A stretch of DNA of 64,000 nt. It comes from Flavobacterium xinjiangense. GTDB lineage: Bacteria > Bacteroidota > Bacteroidia > Flavobacteriales > Flavobacteriaceae. The stretch lies in contig NZ_FRCL01000008.1 in the NCBI RefSeq assembly GCF_900142885.1, forward strand, positions 1 to 64,000. The letters are read 5' to 3'. How positions within the stretch are numbered: the first letter of the stretch is position 1; the number at the start of each line of letters is the position of its first letter. The notes beneath the pieces are model-generated. The model ran no database searches and was not told where the DNA came from. It saw nothing but the letters and a program-made list of their open reading frames with translations. Positions 1-8,314 of the stretch are shown here, in pieces. The position numbers were made by a program, and so were the translations under genes.

Positions 1-16
1 AATCAAATTTAAACAA

Positions 17-45
17 AATGAGCCCGATACAATATCGAGCTCATT
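17..45. terminator. Hairpin at window edge, possible terminator
   Basis: AATGAGC and GCTCATT pair, with an inner CGATA/TATCG stem and a CAA loop. No strong T run follows on the + strand. It may end a gene lying left of the window. Confidence 0.35.
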
Positions 46-253
46 ATTATCAAAATTAATTATAAATTTGTCCAAACTTTTGGGTTCAGTCTAATGATTG
101 TGAGGCTTTTTTTATGATGATTTGAAACGAAGAATATTATATTACAAATTAATTTAATCTAACTTATACCGTTTAACCTTTCCATATATAAAATGCATGC
201 CAGCTAACTTTAACTATGTACAAGTTTCTTTTCATCGTAGAAAGAATATGATA

Positions 254-373
254 TTACTTTCTTAACTTTTTGATCAATAAAAAAAGCAGATAACAAAATC
301 CAAACAACATTAAAAGAATAAACATTTGCCAAGCAAAGAGACCTATTGAAAATTCATTAAAACTTTTATTCAT
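254..373 (-). CDS. Small single-pass membrane peptide (39 aa)
   Basis: The frame starts at ATG (373) and ends at TAA (254). It encodes an N-terminal MNKSFNEFSIG, one strongly hydrophobic helix at about residues 10-32, and a basic tail IKKLRK. That topology is typical of small single-pass inner-membrane peptides. It lies 57 bases downstream of the SpmA/SpmB-type gene on the same strand and may share its transcript. I do not recognise a family. The support is the coherent TM-plus-positive-tail pattern in an otherwise gene-free stretch; chance cannot be excluded at this length. Bases 46-253 hold nothing else I can identify. Confidence 0.45.
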   Translation of the reverse strand: MNKSFNEFSIGLFAWQMFILLMLFGFCYLLFLLIKKLRK

Positions 374-429
374 TGGGAAATATATTTATACCATTTTGAA
401 TTTTTATGGAACCAAATAATAGTAGCTTT

Positions 430-1869
430 TTAAAAAAACCAACTTGCCACGAAAATTGCTGTAATAACACAAATCAAATCTACTACAAGCATCGTTCCTA
501 GTGCATAACGGGTGTTTTTAATGTTTACTGAACCAAAATAAACGGCTATCACATAAAAAGTACTCTCCGCACTACATTGAAAAATACTACTCAATCTTGC
601 CGTTAAAGAATCGGCACCAAAAGTGTTCATAGAATCAATCAAGAATCCTCTTGATCCTGCAGAACTAAAGGGACGAAGTAAAGCGACCGGTAAAGCATTT
701 GTAATTTCCTTACTTACTCCCATATTCGAAAAAATGAAAGCGATCCAATTGCTAATAATTTCAAATAAACCACTGTTTCTAAATAAAGAAATGGCAACTA
801 ACATACCCAAAACATAAGGAAAAATGGTCACTCCGGTTTTCACCCCATTATTGGCTCCCACTACAAAACTTTCAAAAACTGTGGTAGATGCTTCAGTAAA
901 TTTTTTCTCATGAATAAACGAAAAGATCAAGGTAAAGGCAATTATTCCAATTAATATTAAAGCGGAAAGATTAGAGGTAAAATAGTTTTTTCCAATTAAA
1001 TCCAAATGATTAACATACATCAACAAACCAACAATTGCAGCTATTAGTGTAATCAATACGATAACCAAAGAAGCACTTCTGAAATTGATTTTTTGCTTGA
1101 TTCCAACAATTAAAAAGGCTGCAATCGTACCGATAAAAGAAGTGATAATACAAGGCAGCATCACATCCGCAGGATTGCTTGCATTAGCCGCAGCGCGATA
1201 ACCTATTATAGACGTAGCGATCAAAGTAAGACCTGAAGCGTGCAAACACAGGAACATAATTTGTGCATCACTAGCCTTGTCTTTATCTGGATTTATTTCT
1301 TGCAAACTCTCCATGGCTTTTAGACCAAAAGGAGTTGCAGCAGAATCCAAGCCCAGAAAATTAGCAGCAAAGTTTAAGGTCATATAGGATATCGACGGAT
1401 GGTCTTTGGGAATACTTGGAAACACTTTTACAAAAACAGGGCTCAATGCTTTAGCCAACTTTCCAGAGGCTCCGGAAATGATTAAAAGCTCCATCAATCC
1501 ACAGAAAAAAGCCAAATAAGCCATCAACGGAAGGATTAATTCTAATAAAGTACTTTTACAAGTTGGCAATAAACCATCTGATTTTTGAACACCACTATAT
1601 ATTTTTACAGTTTTGTTTTTATAAACATAAGTCGTGTCCGCATTTAGCGTATCACGATTGATAATCATGGTTTGTTCTGGAGCTTTTTTGATGCTGTCTT
1701 TAATAAAAGCAGGAAGTTGTTCTGCGAATTTCTCCGAAACCAGAATTGGATCATCTTTCTTTCCGTTCAAAACGTGGTCAATGGTATAACTGTCTCCAGA
1801 AAACAAACTAAACACTACAAATACAATTGCTGAAATAAAAATGACCAACCAAAATCTACTCAATACCAT
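430..1869 (-). CDS. SpmA/SpmB-type nucleoside-recognition (gate) membrane protein
   Basis: This 479-aa polytopic membrane protein has two related halves. The first (about residues 105-215) carries NFAANFLGLDSAATPFGLKAM, characteristic of spore maturation protein A. The second (about residues 325-475) carries FVVGANNGVKTGVTIFPYV and LLRPFSSAGSRG, characteristic of SpmB. The halves are separated by more TM helices, and an extracytoplasmic region (about residues 25-100) precedes the first. In Firmicutes the halves are separate proteins; fused versions are common in non-sporulating Bacteroidetes. The substrate is unknown. The ATG at 1869 begins a normal N-terminal anchor. It appears monocistronic or leads the small peptide gene downstream. 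Confidence 0.85.
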   Translation of the reverse strand: MVLSRFWLVIFISAIVFVVFSLFSGDSYTIDHVLNGKKDDPILVSEKFAEQLPAFIKDSIKKAPEQTMIINRDTLNADTTYVYKNKTVKIYSGVQKSDGLLPTCKSTLLELILPLMAYLAFFCGLMELLIISGASGKLAKALSPVFVKVFPSIPKDHPSISYMTLNFAANFLGLDSAATPFGLKAMESLQEINPDKDKASDAQIMFLCLHASGLTLIATSIIGYRAAANASNPADVMLPCIITSFIGTIAAFLIVGIKQKINFRSASLVIVLITLIAAIVGLLMYVNHLDLIGKNYFTSNLSALILIGIIAFTLIFSFIHEKKFTEASTTVFESFVVGANNGVKTGVTIFPYVLGMLVAISLFRNSGLFEIISNWIAFIFSNMGVSKEITNALPVALLRPFSSAGSRGFLIDSMNTFGADSLTARLSSIFQCSAESTFYVIAVYFGSVNIKNTRYALGTMLVVDLICVITAIFVASWFF

Positions 1870-1927
1870 AATTTATACTTTTTTGTAAATGTAAATATTT
1901 AACCGCAAAGTGCACTATGAAATATTG

Positions 1928-2362
1928 TTATCGTTTTACAGTTTTAATCGAAAATAATATTTTAATAAGCAAATAAAACAAAGCAATTTGCTGAAAAAGG
2001 AGAAGGTAAAATCCGATTTGTAATTGATCAAACCTACGCGAGAGACCTAGTATAAGAAAAAACACAAAAGGGACTAAATTTAACATGATTAGGATTATAT
2101 ACTTTTTATAAAAAAAGAAAATTGCAGAAAATATAAATGGCACTATTAATAAAATTGCTAATAGCATTTTTATAATATTTAAAAAATTAAAATTATGAAA
2201 AGATACGTTTTTAAAAATCGCTAAAAATGAGATTGTTTTATCTTTATCTGAGTAATATCCCATTTCAAATCCGCAATTAATAGTGTTATCTATATCAAAA
2301 GGAAGGAATATTGAAACGATTCCAATTAAAAAAAGAACATAAAACACAGTTTTTTTATTCAT
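1928..2362 (-). CDS. Four-helix membrane protein of unknown function
   Basis: This 144-aa protein has four predicted TM segments (about residues 5-22, 58-82, 88-106 and 114-136). The extracytoplasmic loop after helix 1 contains a cysteine (NTINCGFEMGYYS). I do not recognise a family. It starts 9 bases after the stop of the exonuclease gene, so the two are probably co-transcribed, but nothing in the protein suggests a shared role. The frame is intact, with a coherent hydrophobic pattern. Confidence 0.65.
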   Translation of the reverse strand: MNKKTVFYVLFLIGIVSIFLPFDIDNTINCGFEMGYYSDKDKTISFLAIFKNVSFHNFNFLNIIKMLLAILLIVPFIFSAIFFFYKKYIILIMLNLVPFVFFLILGLSRRFDQLQIGFYLLLFQQIALFYLLIKILFSIKTVKR

Positions 2363-2371
2363 AAAACTGAT

Positions 2372-3085
2372 TTAAACGTGAATAATCTCGTCCTCAATCA
2401 ACAGTTCTTCTCTACGTAATCTCAAGAAGATCTGCGCCACCGCAATAGTATCTTTTTCACAATAGGTGACAATCCTGTCAATGTCTTTATCGACATAAAA
2501 AACATGTCCCACCTGACTGCCGTCGATATCTCCTTTTGGAGAAGGAATCCCAAGTACTTTGCACATTAACTTTAAAGAAGTGTAGTGTTTATAATCTCCG
2601 AATTTCCATAATTCTAAAGTATCTAAATGCGGGATTTCCCATGGTTTTTTTCCAAATAGGTTTAACTTGTTGGGAATAGCAATTTGGTTAATAATCATTC
2701 TTCTGGCGATGAATGGAATGTCAAATTCTTTAGCATTATGGCCACACAAAACATGTTGTGGTTGGTTGAAATGAGTGTTTAATAAATTATTGAAATCCTG
2801 CAGAATTTTCTTTTCTTCTCCAAAAAATGAAGTCACCCTAAAATTCCGAATATCACCTTTGATCGTAAAAAAACCCACAGAGATACAAACAATTTTACCA
2901 AACTCAGCCCAAATCCCGGCACGATCATAAAAACCCTCTGGTGTGTATTCGTCTTTGCGCTGGTATTGGGTTTTGTGTTCCCAAAGGTCTTTCATCTCAG
3001 AATCTAATGCATTGAAATCTTCCGCTTCCGGCACGGTTTCTATATCTAGGAACAGAATGTTATTGAGGTTTATTTTTTCTATCAT
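2372..3085 (-). CDS. Predicted 3'-5' exonuclease, PolB-like (DnaQ/RNase H fold)
   Basis: This 237-aa protein shows the DEDD exonuclease motifs. Exo I is LFLDIETVPE with D14 and E16. Exo II is HNAKEFDIPFIARRM. The Exo III region is YCEKDTIAVAQIFLRLR with its conserved Asp. This matches the stand-alone PolB-like exonuclease family common in Bacteroidetes, which is presumed to process DNA or RNA ends in the cytoplasm. No polymerase domain is present, and the biological substrate is unknown. A long inverted repeat (3103-3200) lies just upstream, between this gene and the methyltransferase gene. Confidence 0.85.
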   Translation of the reverse strand: MIEKINLNNILFLDIETVPEAEDFNALDSEMKDLWEHKTQYQRKDEYTPEGFYDRAGIWAEFGKIVCISVGFFTIKGDIRNFRVTSFFGEEKKILQDFNNLLNTHFNQPQHVLCGHNAKEFDIPFIARRMIINQIAIPNKLNLFGKKPWEIPHLDTLELWKFGDYKHYTSLKLMCKVLGIPSPKGDIDGSQVGHVFYVDKDIDRIVTYCEKDTIAVAQIFLRLRREELLIEDEIIHV

Positions 3086-3102
3086 ATTTTAGATTTTGTT
3101 AG

Positions 3103-3200
3103 ACTTCTTAGATTTTTAGACATTTTAGATTATTAACTTATTAGACTTGCTTGATTTTTAAAAATCGGACTTAACTAACTGTGTAAAAATCTAAGAAGTC
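3103..3200. repeat. Inverted repeat, 17-bp perfect arms
   Basis: GACTTCTTAGATTTTTA (3103-3119) is the exact reverse complement of 3184-3200. The 64-base spacer holds further TTAGA and TTATTAGAC motifs. It fills the gap between two leftward genes. It has no adjacent T run, so it looks like an intergenic palindromic repeat rather than a standard terminator. Confidence 0.8.
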
Positions 3201-3205
3201 CATTT

Positions 3206-3676
3206 TTAAAACAAGCTTTGTTGCGTGGTTGGATTTTCGTGTTCCAACAACCATTTTTTGCGCCACAAACCGCCTGCATATCCTGTTAGTGAACCATCGG
3301 TTCCTATTACTCGATGACAAGGAACAACAATCCACAATGGATTTTTCCCATTTGCGGATGCCACAGCTCGAATGGCCTTGACATCCCCTAATTTCTTAGA
3401 TAAATCCATATAGCTACAGGTTTTTCCGAATGGAATTTCCAGTAATCCTTTCCAAACCTTTTGCTGAAAATCAGTCCCTTTTGGGTTTAATTTAAAATCG
3501 AAATCATTTCTTTTCCCTTCGAAATAATCATTAAGTTGCGAGACAGCATCCTGCAAAATTGTTGGAATTATTTTTGAAATTTCGCCTTCATCAGAAACTG
3601 AAATTACTGAAATTCCATTTTCATTGCCAATGATTGTAGCAATTCCTAAAGGCGTTTTGATGTAAGCTGTTTCCAT
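3206..3676 (-). CDS. ogt: Methylated-DNA--protein-cysteine methyltransferase
   Basis: This 156-aa protein has the alkyl-acceptor motif IVVPCHRVIG with C120, and the upstream AIRAVASANGKNP segment that carries the arginine finger (R103). The enzyme transfers O6-alkyl groups from guanine to its own cysteine, a suicide repair reaction. An N-terminal ribonuclease-like domain (about residues 1-65) precedes the ATase domain. Length and order are normal for stand-alone Ogt/MGMT; no Ada-type regulatory domain is present. The gene ends six bases from a long inverted repeat. Confidence 0.93.
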   Translation of the reverse strand: METAYIKTPLGIATIIGNENGISVISVSDEGEISKIIPTILQDAVSQLNDYFEGKRNDFDFKLNPKGTDFQQKVWKGLLEIPFGKTCSYMDLSKKLGDVKAIRAVASANGKNPLWIVVPCHRVIGTDGSLTGYAGGLWRKKWLLEHENPTTQQSLF

Positions 3677-3722
3677 ATTTTAAAGATATATTTTTTTAAG
3701 GTTTCAAACTGTCTTTTGTAAA

Positions 3723-3751
3723 ATAAAAAAACCATCCTAATAAAGATGGTT
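3723..3751 (-). terminator. Rho-independent terminator of the hemB-cytochrome transcript
   Basis: On the minus strand a 7-bp stem (AACCATC/GATGGTT, 8-base loop) is followed by a T run. It lies downstream of the cytochrome gene and the structured element at 3761-3844. Confidence 0.8.
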
Positions 3752-3760
3752 CCTGTTTTT

Positions 3761-3844
3761 TAGCCCTGATGGAAGTGGCATCCTTTTCTTGTCTCGTTTT
3801 TTAACGAGGAAAGAAAAGATATAACGGACAGCAGGAATAGCTCC
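3761..3844. ncRNA. Structured intergenic element, Flavo-1-like (copy A)
   Basis: On the + strand the element begins AGCCCTGATGGAAGTGG and ends AACGGACAGCAGGAATAGCTCC minus a few bases. A central stem pairs CTTTTCTT with AAGAAAAG and CTCGTT with AACGAG around TTTT. A second copy at 41502-41644 keeps both ends but has a different central stem that still pairs. I recall this as a repeated flavobacterial motif, possibly the Flavo-1 RNA class; neither name nor strand is certain. If read on the minus strand it would be the 3' UTR of the cytochrome gene, just before the terminator at 3723-3751. Confidence 0.5.
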
Positions 3845-3869
3845 AAATACTGAAAAAAGTTCCGTCTAA

Positions 3870-4304
3870 TTATTTTAGATTACTGTAGATATAGGCTTCC
3901 AATCCTTTTAATTCCTCATCAGACATCTCCTCGGTAAGCGCAAAATTAGTTTTCATCAGTTCGTACTGACTAGGATCAACTAATGGCTCCGCATCCTCTT
4001 TCAGGAAAGCGACGATACTACCATTCTTTTCTATATATATTTTTGCAATGCTCTGAAGGCTTGGACCAATTAATTTTTTATCTGCTTGATGACAGGCAAC
4101 ACAATTCCCTTTCCCTTCAAAAATTTCCTTTCCCAGTTCTTCAGGAGCTTGAGTTGTTTCTTCTACCGAAGTTGGGTATAAAGGTTCCTTTTTAGCTTCT
4201 TCTTTCTTGCAGGAAATCAGGAGTAGTAAGGCGAATAAAAAAAGTATTTTTTTACTCCTATTTTTATTGTTTATTTTCTGGTATTCGTGAATCTTCGATT
4301 TCAT
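3870..4304 (-). CDS. c-type cytochrome lipoprotein
   Basis: This 144-aa class I cytochrome c has heme motif CVACH (C68, C71, H72). M117 or M127 is the likely distal ligand. A lipobox-like LLISC (C32) suggests a periplasm-facing, membrane-anchored electron carrier. The start is odd: the only usable ATG (4304) adds about 15 hydrophilic residues (MKSKIHEYQK...) before the hydrophobic signal core. The same 26 bases open the OmpH-like gene at 42316, where a later ATG exists. Here that later codon is AGG, so the leader must be translated unless a non-standard start is used. It follows the hemB stop by two bases and is probably the last gene of the heme operon. Confidence 0.85.
   Translation of the reverse strand: MKSKIHEYQKINNKNRSKKILFLFALLLLISCKKEEAKKEPLYPTSVEETTQAPEELGKEIFEGKGNCVACHQADKKLIGPSLQSIAKIYIEKNGSIVAFLKEDAEPLVDPSQYELMKTNFALTEEMSDEELKGLEAYIYSNLK
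4279..4304 (-). repeat. 26-bp leader repeat, copy A (encodes MKSKIHEY)
   Basis: On the minus strand these 26 bases start with ATGAAATCGAAG and end with CGAATACCA. They are identical, including synonymous positions, to 42291-42316. Both copies are in frame with, and 45 bases before, an (A/R)-S-K-K lipoprotein signal segment. Confidence 0.9.
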
Positions 4305-4306
4305 GT

Positions 4307-5299
4307 TTATTTATTTAAAAGTATCGCAGCTTCTTTGGCAAAATAAGTTGAAATTAAACTGGCTCCAGCGCGTTTGATACACATTAATTGCTCCATCATA
4401 ATTTTATCATGATCCAACCAACCTCTTTCGGCAGCGGCTTTGATCATTGCATATTCACCCGAAACATGATAAACGGTTACCGGAACATTTACTGCGTTTT
4501 TGACTTCACGAACGATGTCTAAATAAGCAATTCCAGGTTTTACCATGACCATATCAGCGCCTTCTTCTACGTCCCATAACGCTTCTTTTATGGCTTCTAT
4601 TCGATTGGCATAATCCATTTGGTAGGTTTTCTTGTCTTTTGGGATTTCAGTGGCGTCAACAGGAGCGCTATCAAGTGCATCACGGAACGGTCCGTAAAAT
4701 GCAGAAGCATATTTTGCGGAATAGCTCATGATACCCACGTTGTGAAAACCGGCAGCGTCCAGACCTTCGCGCAAACGCAATACGCGCCCGTCCATCATGT
4801 CTGATGGCGCAACAAAATCGGCGCCGGCTTGCGCATGAGAAACGGCCATTTTCACCAAAGCATCATTCGTCGAATCGTTTTCTATATCACCTTTTGCAAT
4901 TATTCCGTCATGACCATAAATAGAATAGGGATCTAAAGCCACATCAGGCATCACAATCATTTCTGGGCAAGCCGCTTTGATGGCGCGAATGGCGTTTTGC
5001 ATCAATCCGTTTGGATTCCACGCTTCCAGCCCTGTATTGTCTTTTAAATTTTCGCTGACTTTTACATAAAGATTCACCGCACGAATTCCCAATGCAAATA
5101 TTTCTTTGACTTCTTCGACGGTTAAATCTATCGAACGACGGTAAATTCCAACCATAGAAGGAATTTCTACTTTTATGTTTTCCCCTTCTGTAATAAACAT
5201 AGGAAACATAAAGTCCGCTGGACTTAAACTGGTTTCACGAACTAAACTTCTTATGGATTCATTCGTTCTTAATCTTCTGCCTCGTTGTAATGGGAACAT
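4307..5299 (-). CDS. hemB: Delta-aminolevulinic acid dehydratase (porphobilinogen synthase)
   Basis: This 330-aa cytosolic enzyme condenses two 5-aminolevulinate molecules to porphobilinogen. Both Schiff-base lysines are visible: K196 in MSYSAKYASAFYGPFRD and K254 in MVMVKPG. The metal-site loop reads PDVALDPYSIYGHDG. The cysteines of Zn-dependent enzymes are replaced by Ala and Asp, so this is the non-zinc (Mg-type) variant. It belongs to the leftward heme operon after hemF and before the cytochrome gene, whose ATG follows the hemB stop by two bases. Confidence 0.96.
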   Translation of the reverse strand: MFPLQRGRRLRTNESIRSLVRETSLSPADFMFPMFITEGENIKVEIPSMVGIYRRSIDLTVEEVKEIFALGIRAVNLYVKVSENLKDNTGLEAWNPNGLMQNAIRAIKAACPEMIVMPDVALDPYSIYGHDGIIAKGDIENDSTNDALVKMAVSHAQAGADFVAPSDMMDGRVLRLREGLDAAGFHNVGIMSYSAKYASAFYGPFRDALDSAPVDATEIPKDKKTYQMDYANRIEAIKEALWDVEEGADMVMVKPGIAYLDIVREVKNAVNVPVTVYHVSGEYAMIKAAAERGWLDHDKIMMEQLMCIKRAGASLISTYFAKEAAILLNK

Positions 5300-5380
5300 A
5301 TAATTTTGTTTAAAGTTTCAGGTTTAAAAGTTTAGAGTTAAACCCAATTAAAAATTTAAAATTCAGAATTTAAAATAAAT

Positions 5381-6283
5381 CTAAAGCCAATCTCTTGGAT
5401 TTTCTAATACGTTTACTAATTTTTCTTCTTCGCTTCCTTTTTCTGCGTGATGGTCGTATACCCATTGCACATGCGGCGGTAAACTCATTAGGATACTTTC
5501 GATTCTTCCGTTAGTTTTTAGTCCAAATAAAGTGCCTTTATCGTGAACCAAATTAAATTCGACATAACGGCCTCGGCGAATTTCCTGCCACGTTCTATTT
5601 TCTGCCGTATAAGGCAAATTTTTTCTTTTTTCAACAATTGGAACGTAGGCTTCAAGGAAGCTATTCCCGACTTCTGAAACGAAATTAAACCAGTTATCCA
5701 TTGTCATTGCATCTGTTGCTTTGCAATAATCGAAAAACAATCCGCCAATTCCGCGTGCTTCATTTCTGTGAGCGTTCCAGAAATAAGTATCACATTGTTT
5801 CTTGTATTTTGGATAAAACTCTTGATTATGTTTATCACAAGCGGTTTTGCAGGTTTGATGAAAATGAATCGCATCTTCTTCAAACAAATAATAAGGTGTT
5901 AAATCCTGTCCGCCACCAAACCACTGTTGGATTACATTCCCGTTATCATCATACATTTCGAAATAACGCCAGTTTGCATGAACCGTTGGCACCATTGGAT
6001 TTTTTGGATGCAATACCAAACTCAGTCCGCAGGCAAAAAAATCAGCTTCGCCTACATTGAACATCTTTTGCATGGCTTCCGGTAATTTTCCGTGTACTGC
6101 CGAAATATTGACACCGCCTTTTTCGAAAACTTGTCCGTTTTCTATCACACGTGTTCTTCCACCTCCACCTTCCGGACGCTCCCAAAGGTCTTCACGAAAT
6201 TTGGCTTGACCTTCAACTGCTTCCAAACCCTTACAGATTTGGTCTTGAAGATTTTGTATGTATGCGTAAAATTTATTTTTCAT
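5381..6283 (-). CDS. hemF: Oxygen-dependent coproporphyrinogen III oxidase
   Basis: This 300-aa enzyme converts coproporphyrinogen III to protoporphyrinogen IX using O2. Family motifs include GGGGRTRV, VHANWRYFEMY, WFGGGQDLTPYYLFEEDAIHFH, RGIGGLFFDY and RRGRYVEFNLVHDKGT. I chose the ATG at 6283 (MKNKFYAYIQ). An ATG at 6295 adds four residues but overlaps the GNAT gene further. Either way it overlaps that gene's 3' end, implying translational coupling. The choice of HemF over radical-SAM HemN fits aerobic growth. Confidence 0.95.
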   Translation of the reverse strand: MKNKFYAYIQNLQDQICKGLEAVEGQAKFREDLWERPEGGGGRTRVIENGQVFEKGGVNISAVHGKLPEAMQKMFNVGEADFFACGLSLVLHPKNPMVPTVHANWRYFEMYDDNGNVIQQWFGGGQDLTPYYLFEEDAIHFHQTCKTACDKHNQEFYPKYKKQCDTYFWNAHRNEARGIGGLFFDYCKATDAMTMDNWFNFVSEVGNSFLEAYVPIVEKRKNLPYTAENRTWQEIRRGRYVEFNLVHDKGTLFGLKTNGRIESILMSLPPHVQWVYDHHAEKGSEEEKLVNVLENPRDWL

Positions 6284-6809
6284 TCGTATGTTCATATAAT
6301 TCCATATCTAATGGCAATTCATTAGTTGGAGTAAATTCATTCAGCAACGTTTTTTTCCAAATAAAACTAGAATTCTGAGCAACTTTCACACTCCCCAAAT
6401 TCGTTTTATGAGCAATAATCTGAAGTGTTTTCAAATCTAATTCATTGTAAGCAAAATCTGAAATGGCTTTAACTGCTTTAGTAACCAAACCTTTTCCTTC
6501 AAAATTACTTCCGATGCAATACGCAAGTTCCCCAATTCTTATTGTCCAATCAATCTTTTTAATGATAATCAATCCAATGATTTTTTGGGACTCTATTTCT
6601 CTAATGGCAAAGGTGTAATTTACTTTTTGTTGAATTTCTTTTTCTTTAATTTCAATATATGCTGCTGACTTTTCAAATGTTGCATTACTGGAAAGCGTAA
6701 GCGGAAAAAATCTACGAAATCGTTCTGCATTGTCAATTATGAAAAGATGCAATTCATTGGCATCTGTAGCTTTCAATTTGTCAATAATCAAGTTTTCGGT
6801 GATTATCAT
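6273..6809 (-). CDS. GNAT-family N-acetyltransferase (RimJ/RimL-like)
   Basis: This 178-aa protein has an N-terminal TENLIIDKLKATDANEL, typical of RimJ/RimL-type acetyltransferases. A central GELAYCIGSNFEGKGLVTKAVKAI segment covers the acetyl-CoA (motif A) region. The C-terminal NLGSVKVAQNSSF is the usual N-x-x-S motif. The ATG at 6809 follows the previous stop by a few bases; a GTG at 6815 is the alternative. The substrate is unknown. It lies inside the heme operon, overlapping hemF, but no direct role in heme synthesis is apparent. Confidence 0.85.
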   Translation of the reverse strand: MIITENLIIDKLKATDANELHLFIIDNAERFRRFFPLTLSSNATFEKSAAYIEIKEKEIQQKVNYTFAIREIESQKIIGLIIIKKIDWTIRIGELAYCIGSNFEGKGLVTKAVKAISDFAYNELDLKTLQIIAHKTNLGSVKVAQNSSFIWKKTLLNEFTPTNELPLDMELYEHTNEK

Positions 6810-6814
6810 ATTCA

Positions 6815-7195
6815 CTATAAATTTGCCTTCGCAGCAGCTATTTTACTATTGATTCCAAATGAAAACACTTTGCTTTCCTGTTGGACATATTTATAAATAG
6901 CAATTGCTTTTTGAGAAAAATCAAACGGATTATCTTCCGAAGCAATCACTAAAAAATCAGCAAATTGCTCTAATTGATTCCAATCTAAATGGCAACGCAA
7001 CAAATGCGTAATTAAATCCGCTTCATTTAAATCAATCAGACTTTGAATGTTTAATCCAAAGTCTTTCAATTGCTCTTCTATTTTTATTTTATCTTCTAAA
7101 TCCCAAAACTTAGGCACAAAGACGATGGAAAGCAATGTCTTCAACACATTGTCTATTCGAATACTTTCCTGGTCTCGTAATCCTTTGTTTAGCAT
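6815..7195 (-). CDS. Conserved-looking protein of unknown function in the heme operon
   Basis: This 126-aa soluble, mostly helical protein has no signal peptide or TM segment. Visible features are an acidic stretch (VPKFWDLEDKIKIEEQLKDFGLN) and HLLRCHLDWNQLEQFADFLV. I do not recognise a named family. It sits between hemE and the GNAT gene on the same strand, whose ATG begins a few bases after its stop. Co-transcription with heme genes is likely; participation in the pathway is not shown. About 70 bases of repeat separate it from hemE. Confidence 0.65.
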   Translation of the reverse strand: MLNKGLRDQESIRIDNVLKTLLSIVFVPKFWDLEDKIKIEEQLKDFGLNIQSLIDLNEADLITHLLRCHLDWNQLEQFADFLVIASEDNPFDFSQKAIAIYKYVQQESKVFSFGINSKIAAAKANL

Positions 7196-7202
7196 AATTT
7201 TC

Positions 7203-7262
7203 AGTATTCAGTCGCAGTATTCAGTCGCAGTTTCGAATTCTGGAAACTGAGAACTGAGACTG
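7203..7262. repeat. Intergenic tandem/inverted CAGT-type repeat
   Basis: A 13-bp unit AGTATTCAGTCGC occurs twice in tandem (7203-7228). It is followed by inverted relatives (AACTGAGAACTGAGACTG). It resembles the 14-bp arrays at 43416-43448 and 43541-43581. Confidence 0.7.
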
Positions 7263-7266
7263 TAAA

Positions 7267-8292
7267 CTATTTTCCGTACTCTTTTACTGCATCTATAAAC
7301 GCTTTTGCGTGATCCACAGGAATGTTTGGTAAAATTCCGTGACCTAAATTCACGATGTATTTGTCTTTTCCGAATTCGTCAATCATTTCGTGTACCATTT
7401 TCTTGATAACCGGAATTGGAGACAACAATCTTGAAGGATCAAAATTTCCTTGTAACGTGATGTTTCCACCAGACAAGTATCTTGCGTTTCTTGGAGAACA
7501 GGTCCAGTCAACTCCTAATGCTGAAGCTCTACTTTTTCCCATTTCGCCTAATGCGAACCAACATCCTTTACCGAAAACAATTACCGGAGCATCATCTGCT
7601 AAAGCTTCAATGATTTGGTTGATGTATTTCCAAGAGAATTCCTGATAATCAACTGGAGACAACATTCCGCCCCAAGAGTCAAAAATTTGAACGGCGTTTA
7701 CTCCCGCTTTTACTTTTTCTTTTAAATATAAAATAGTGGTATCGGTGATTTTTTGCAATAAAACATGCGCTGCTTCTGGATATTGAAAACAAAATCCTTT
7801 GGCCATATCAAAACTTTTCGAACCTTTTCCTTCCACTGCATAACACATAATTGTCCAAGGTGAACCTGCGAAACCAATTAATGGCACCTCATCATTCAAC
7901 ATTTCTTTGGTCAATTTGATAGCGTCAAAAACGTATCCTAATGTTTCATGAACATCTGGAACGATTACTTTCTCCACATCCTGAATCGTACGAATAGGAT
8001 TTGGTAAATACGGACCAAAATTAGGTTTCATCTCTACTTCAATTCCCATTGCTTGTGGAATTACCAAAATATCCGAAAACAAAATCGCAGCATCCGGAGC
8101 AATTCTTCGTATTGGCTGTACGGTGATTTCAGCAGCTAATTCCGGAGTTTGACAACGGGTGAAAAAATCATATTTATCGCGCAAAGCGATGAATTCAGGT
8201 AAATATCTTCCGGCTTGACGCATCATCCAAACTGGTGGACGTTGCACAGTTTCTCCTTTTAGTGCTCTTAAAAATAGGTCGTTCTTAATCAT
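7267..8292 (-). CDS. hemE: Uroporphyrinogen decarboxylase
   Basis: This 341-aa enzyme decarboxylates the four acetate side chains of uroporphyrinogen III to give coproporphyrinogen III. The signature [17 protein letters not shown] is near the N-terminus, and [16 protein letters not shown] and the C-terminal [14 protein letters not shown] are also present. The frame is open to 8355, but the family begins at [12 protein letters not shown] therefore use the ATG at 8292, which removes a 41-base overlap with hemD and leaves a 22-base gap. It is the fourth gene of the hemA operon. Confidence 0.95.
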   Translation of the reverse strand: MIKNDLFLRALKGETVQRPPVWMMRQAGRYLPEFIALRDKYDFFTRCQTPELAAEITVQPIRRIAPDAAILFSDILVIPQAMGIEVEMKPNFGPYLPNPIRTIQDVEKVIVPDVHETLGYVFDAIKLTKEMLNDEVPLIGFAGSPWTIMCYAVEGKGSKSFDMAKGFCFQYPEAAHVLLQKITDTTILYLKEKVKAGVNAVQIFDSWGGMLSPVDYQEFSWKYINQIIEALADDAPVIVFGKGCWFALGEMGKSRASALGVDWTCSPRNARYLSGGNITLQGNFDPSRLLSPIPVIKKMVHEMIDEFGKDKYIVNLGHGILPNIPVDHAKAFIDAVKEYGK

Positions 8293-8314
8293 GTATTTAA
8301 ATTTTAGCAGATTG

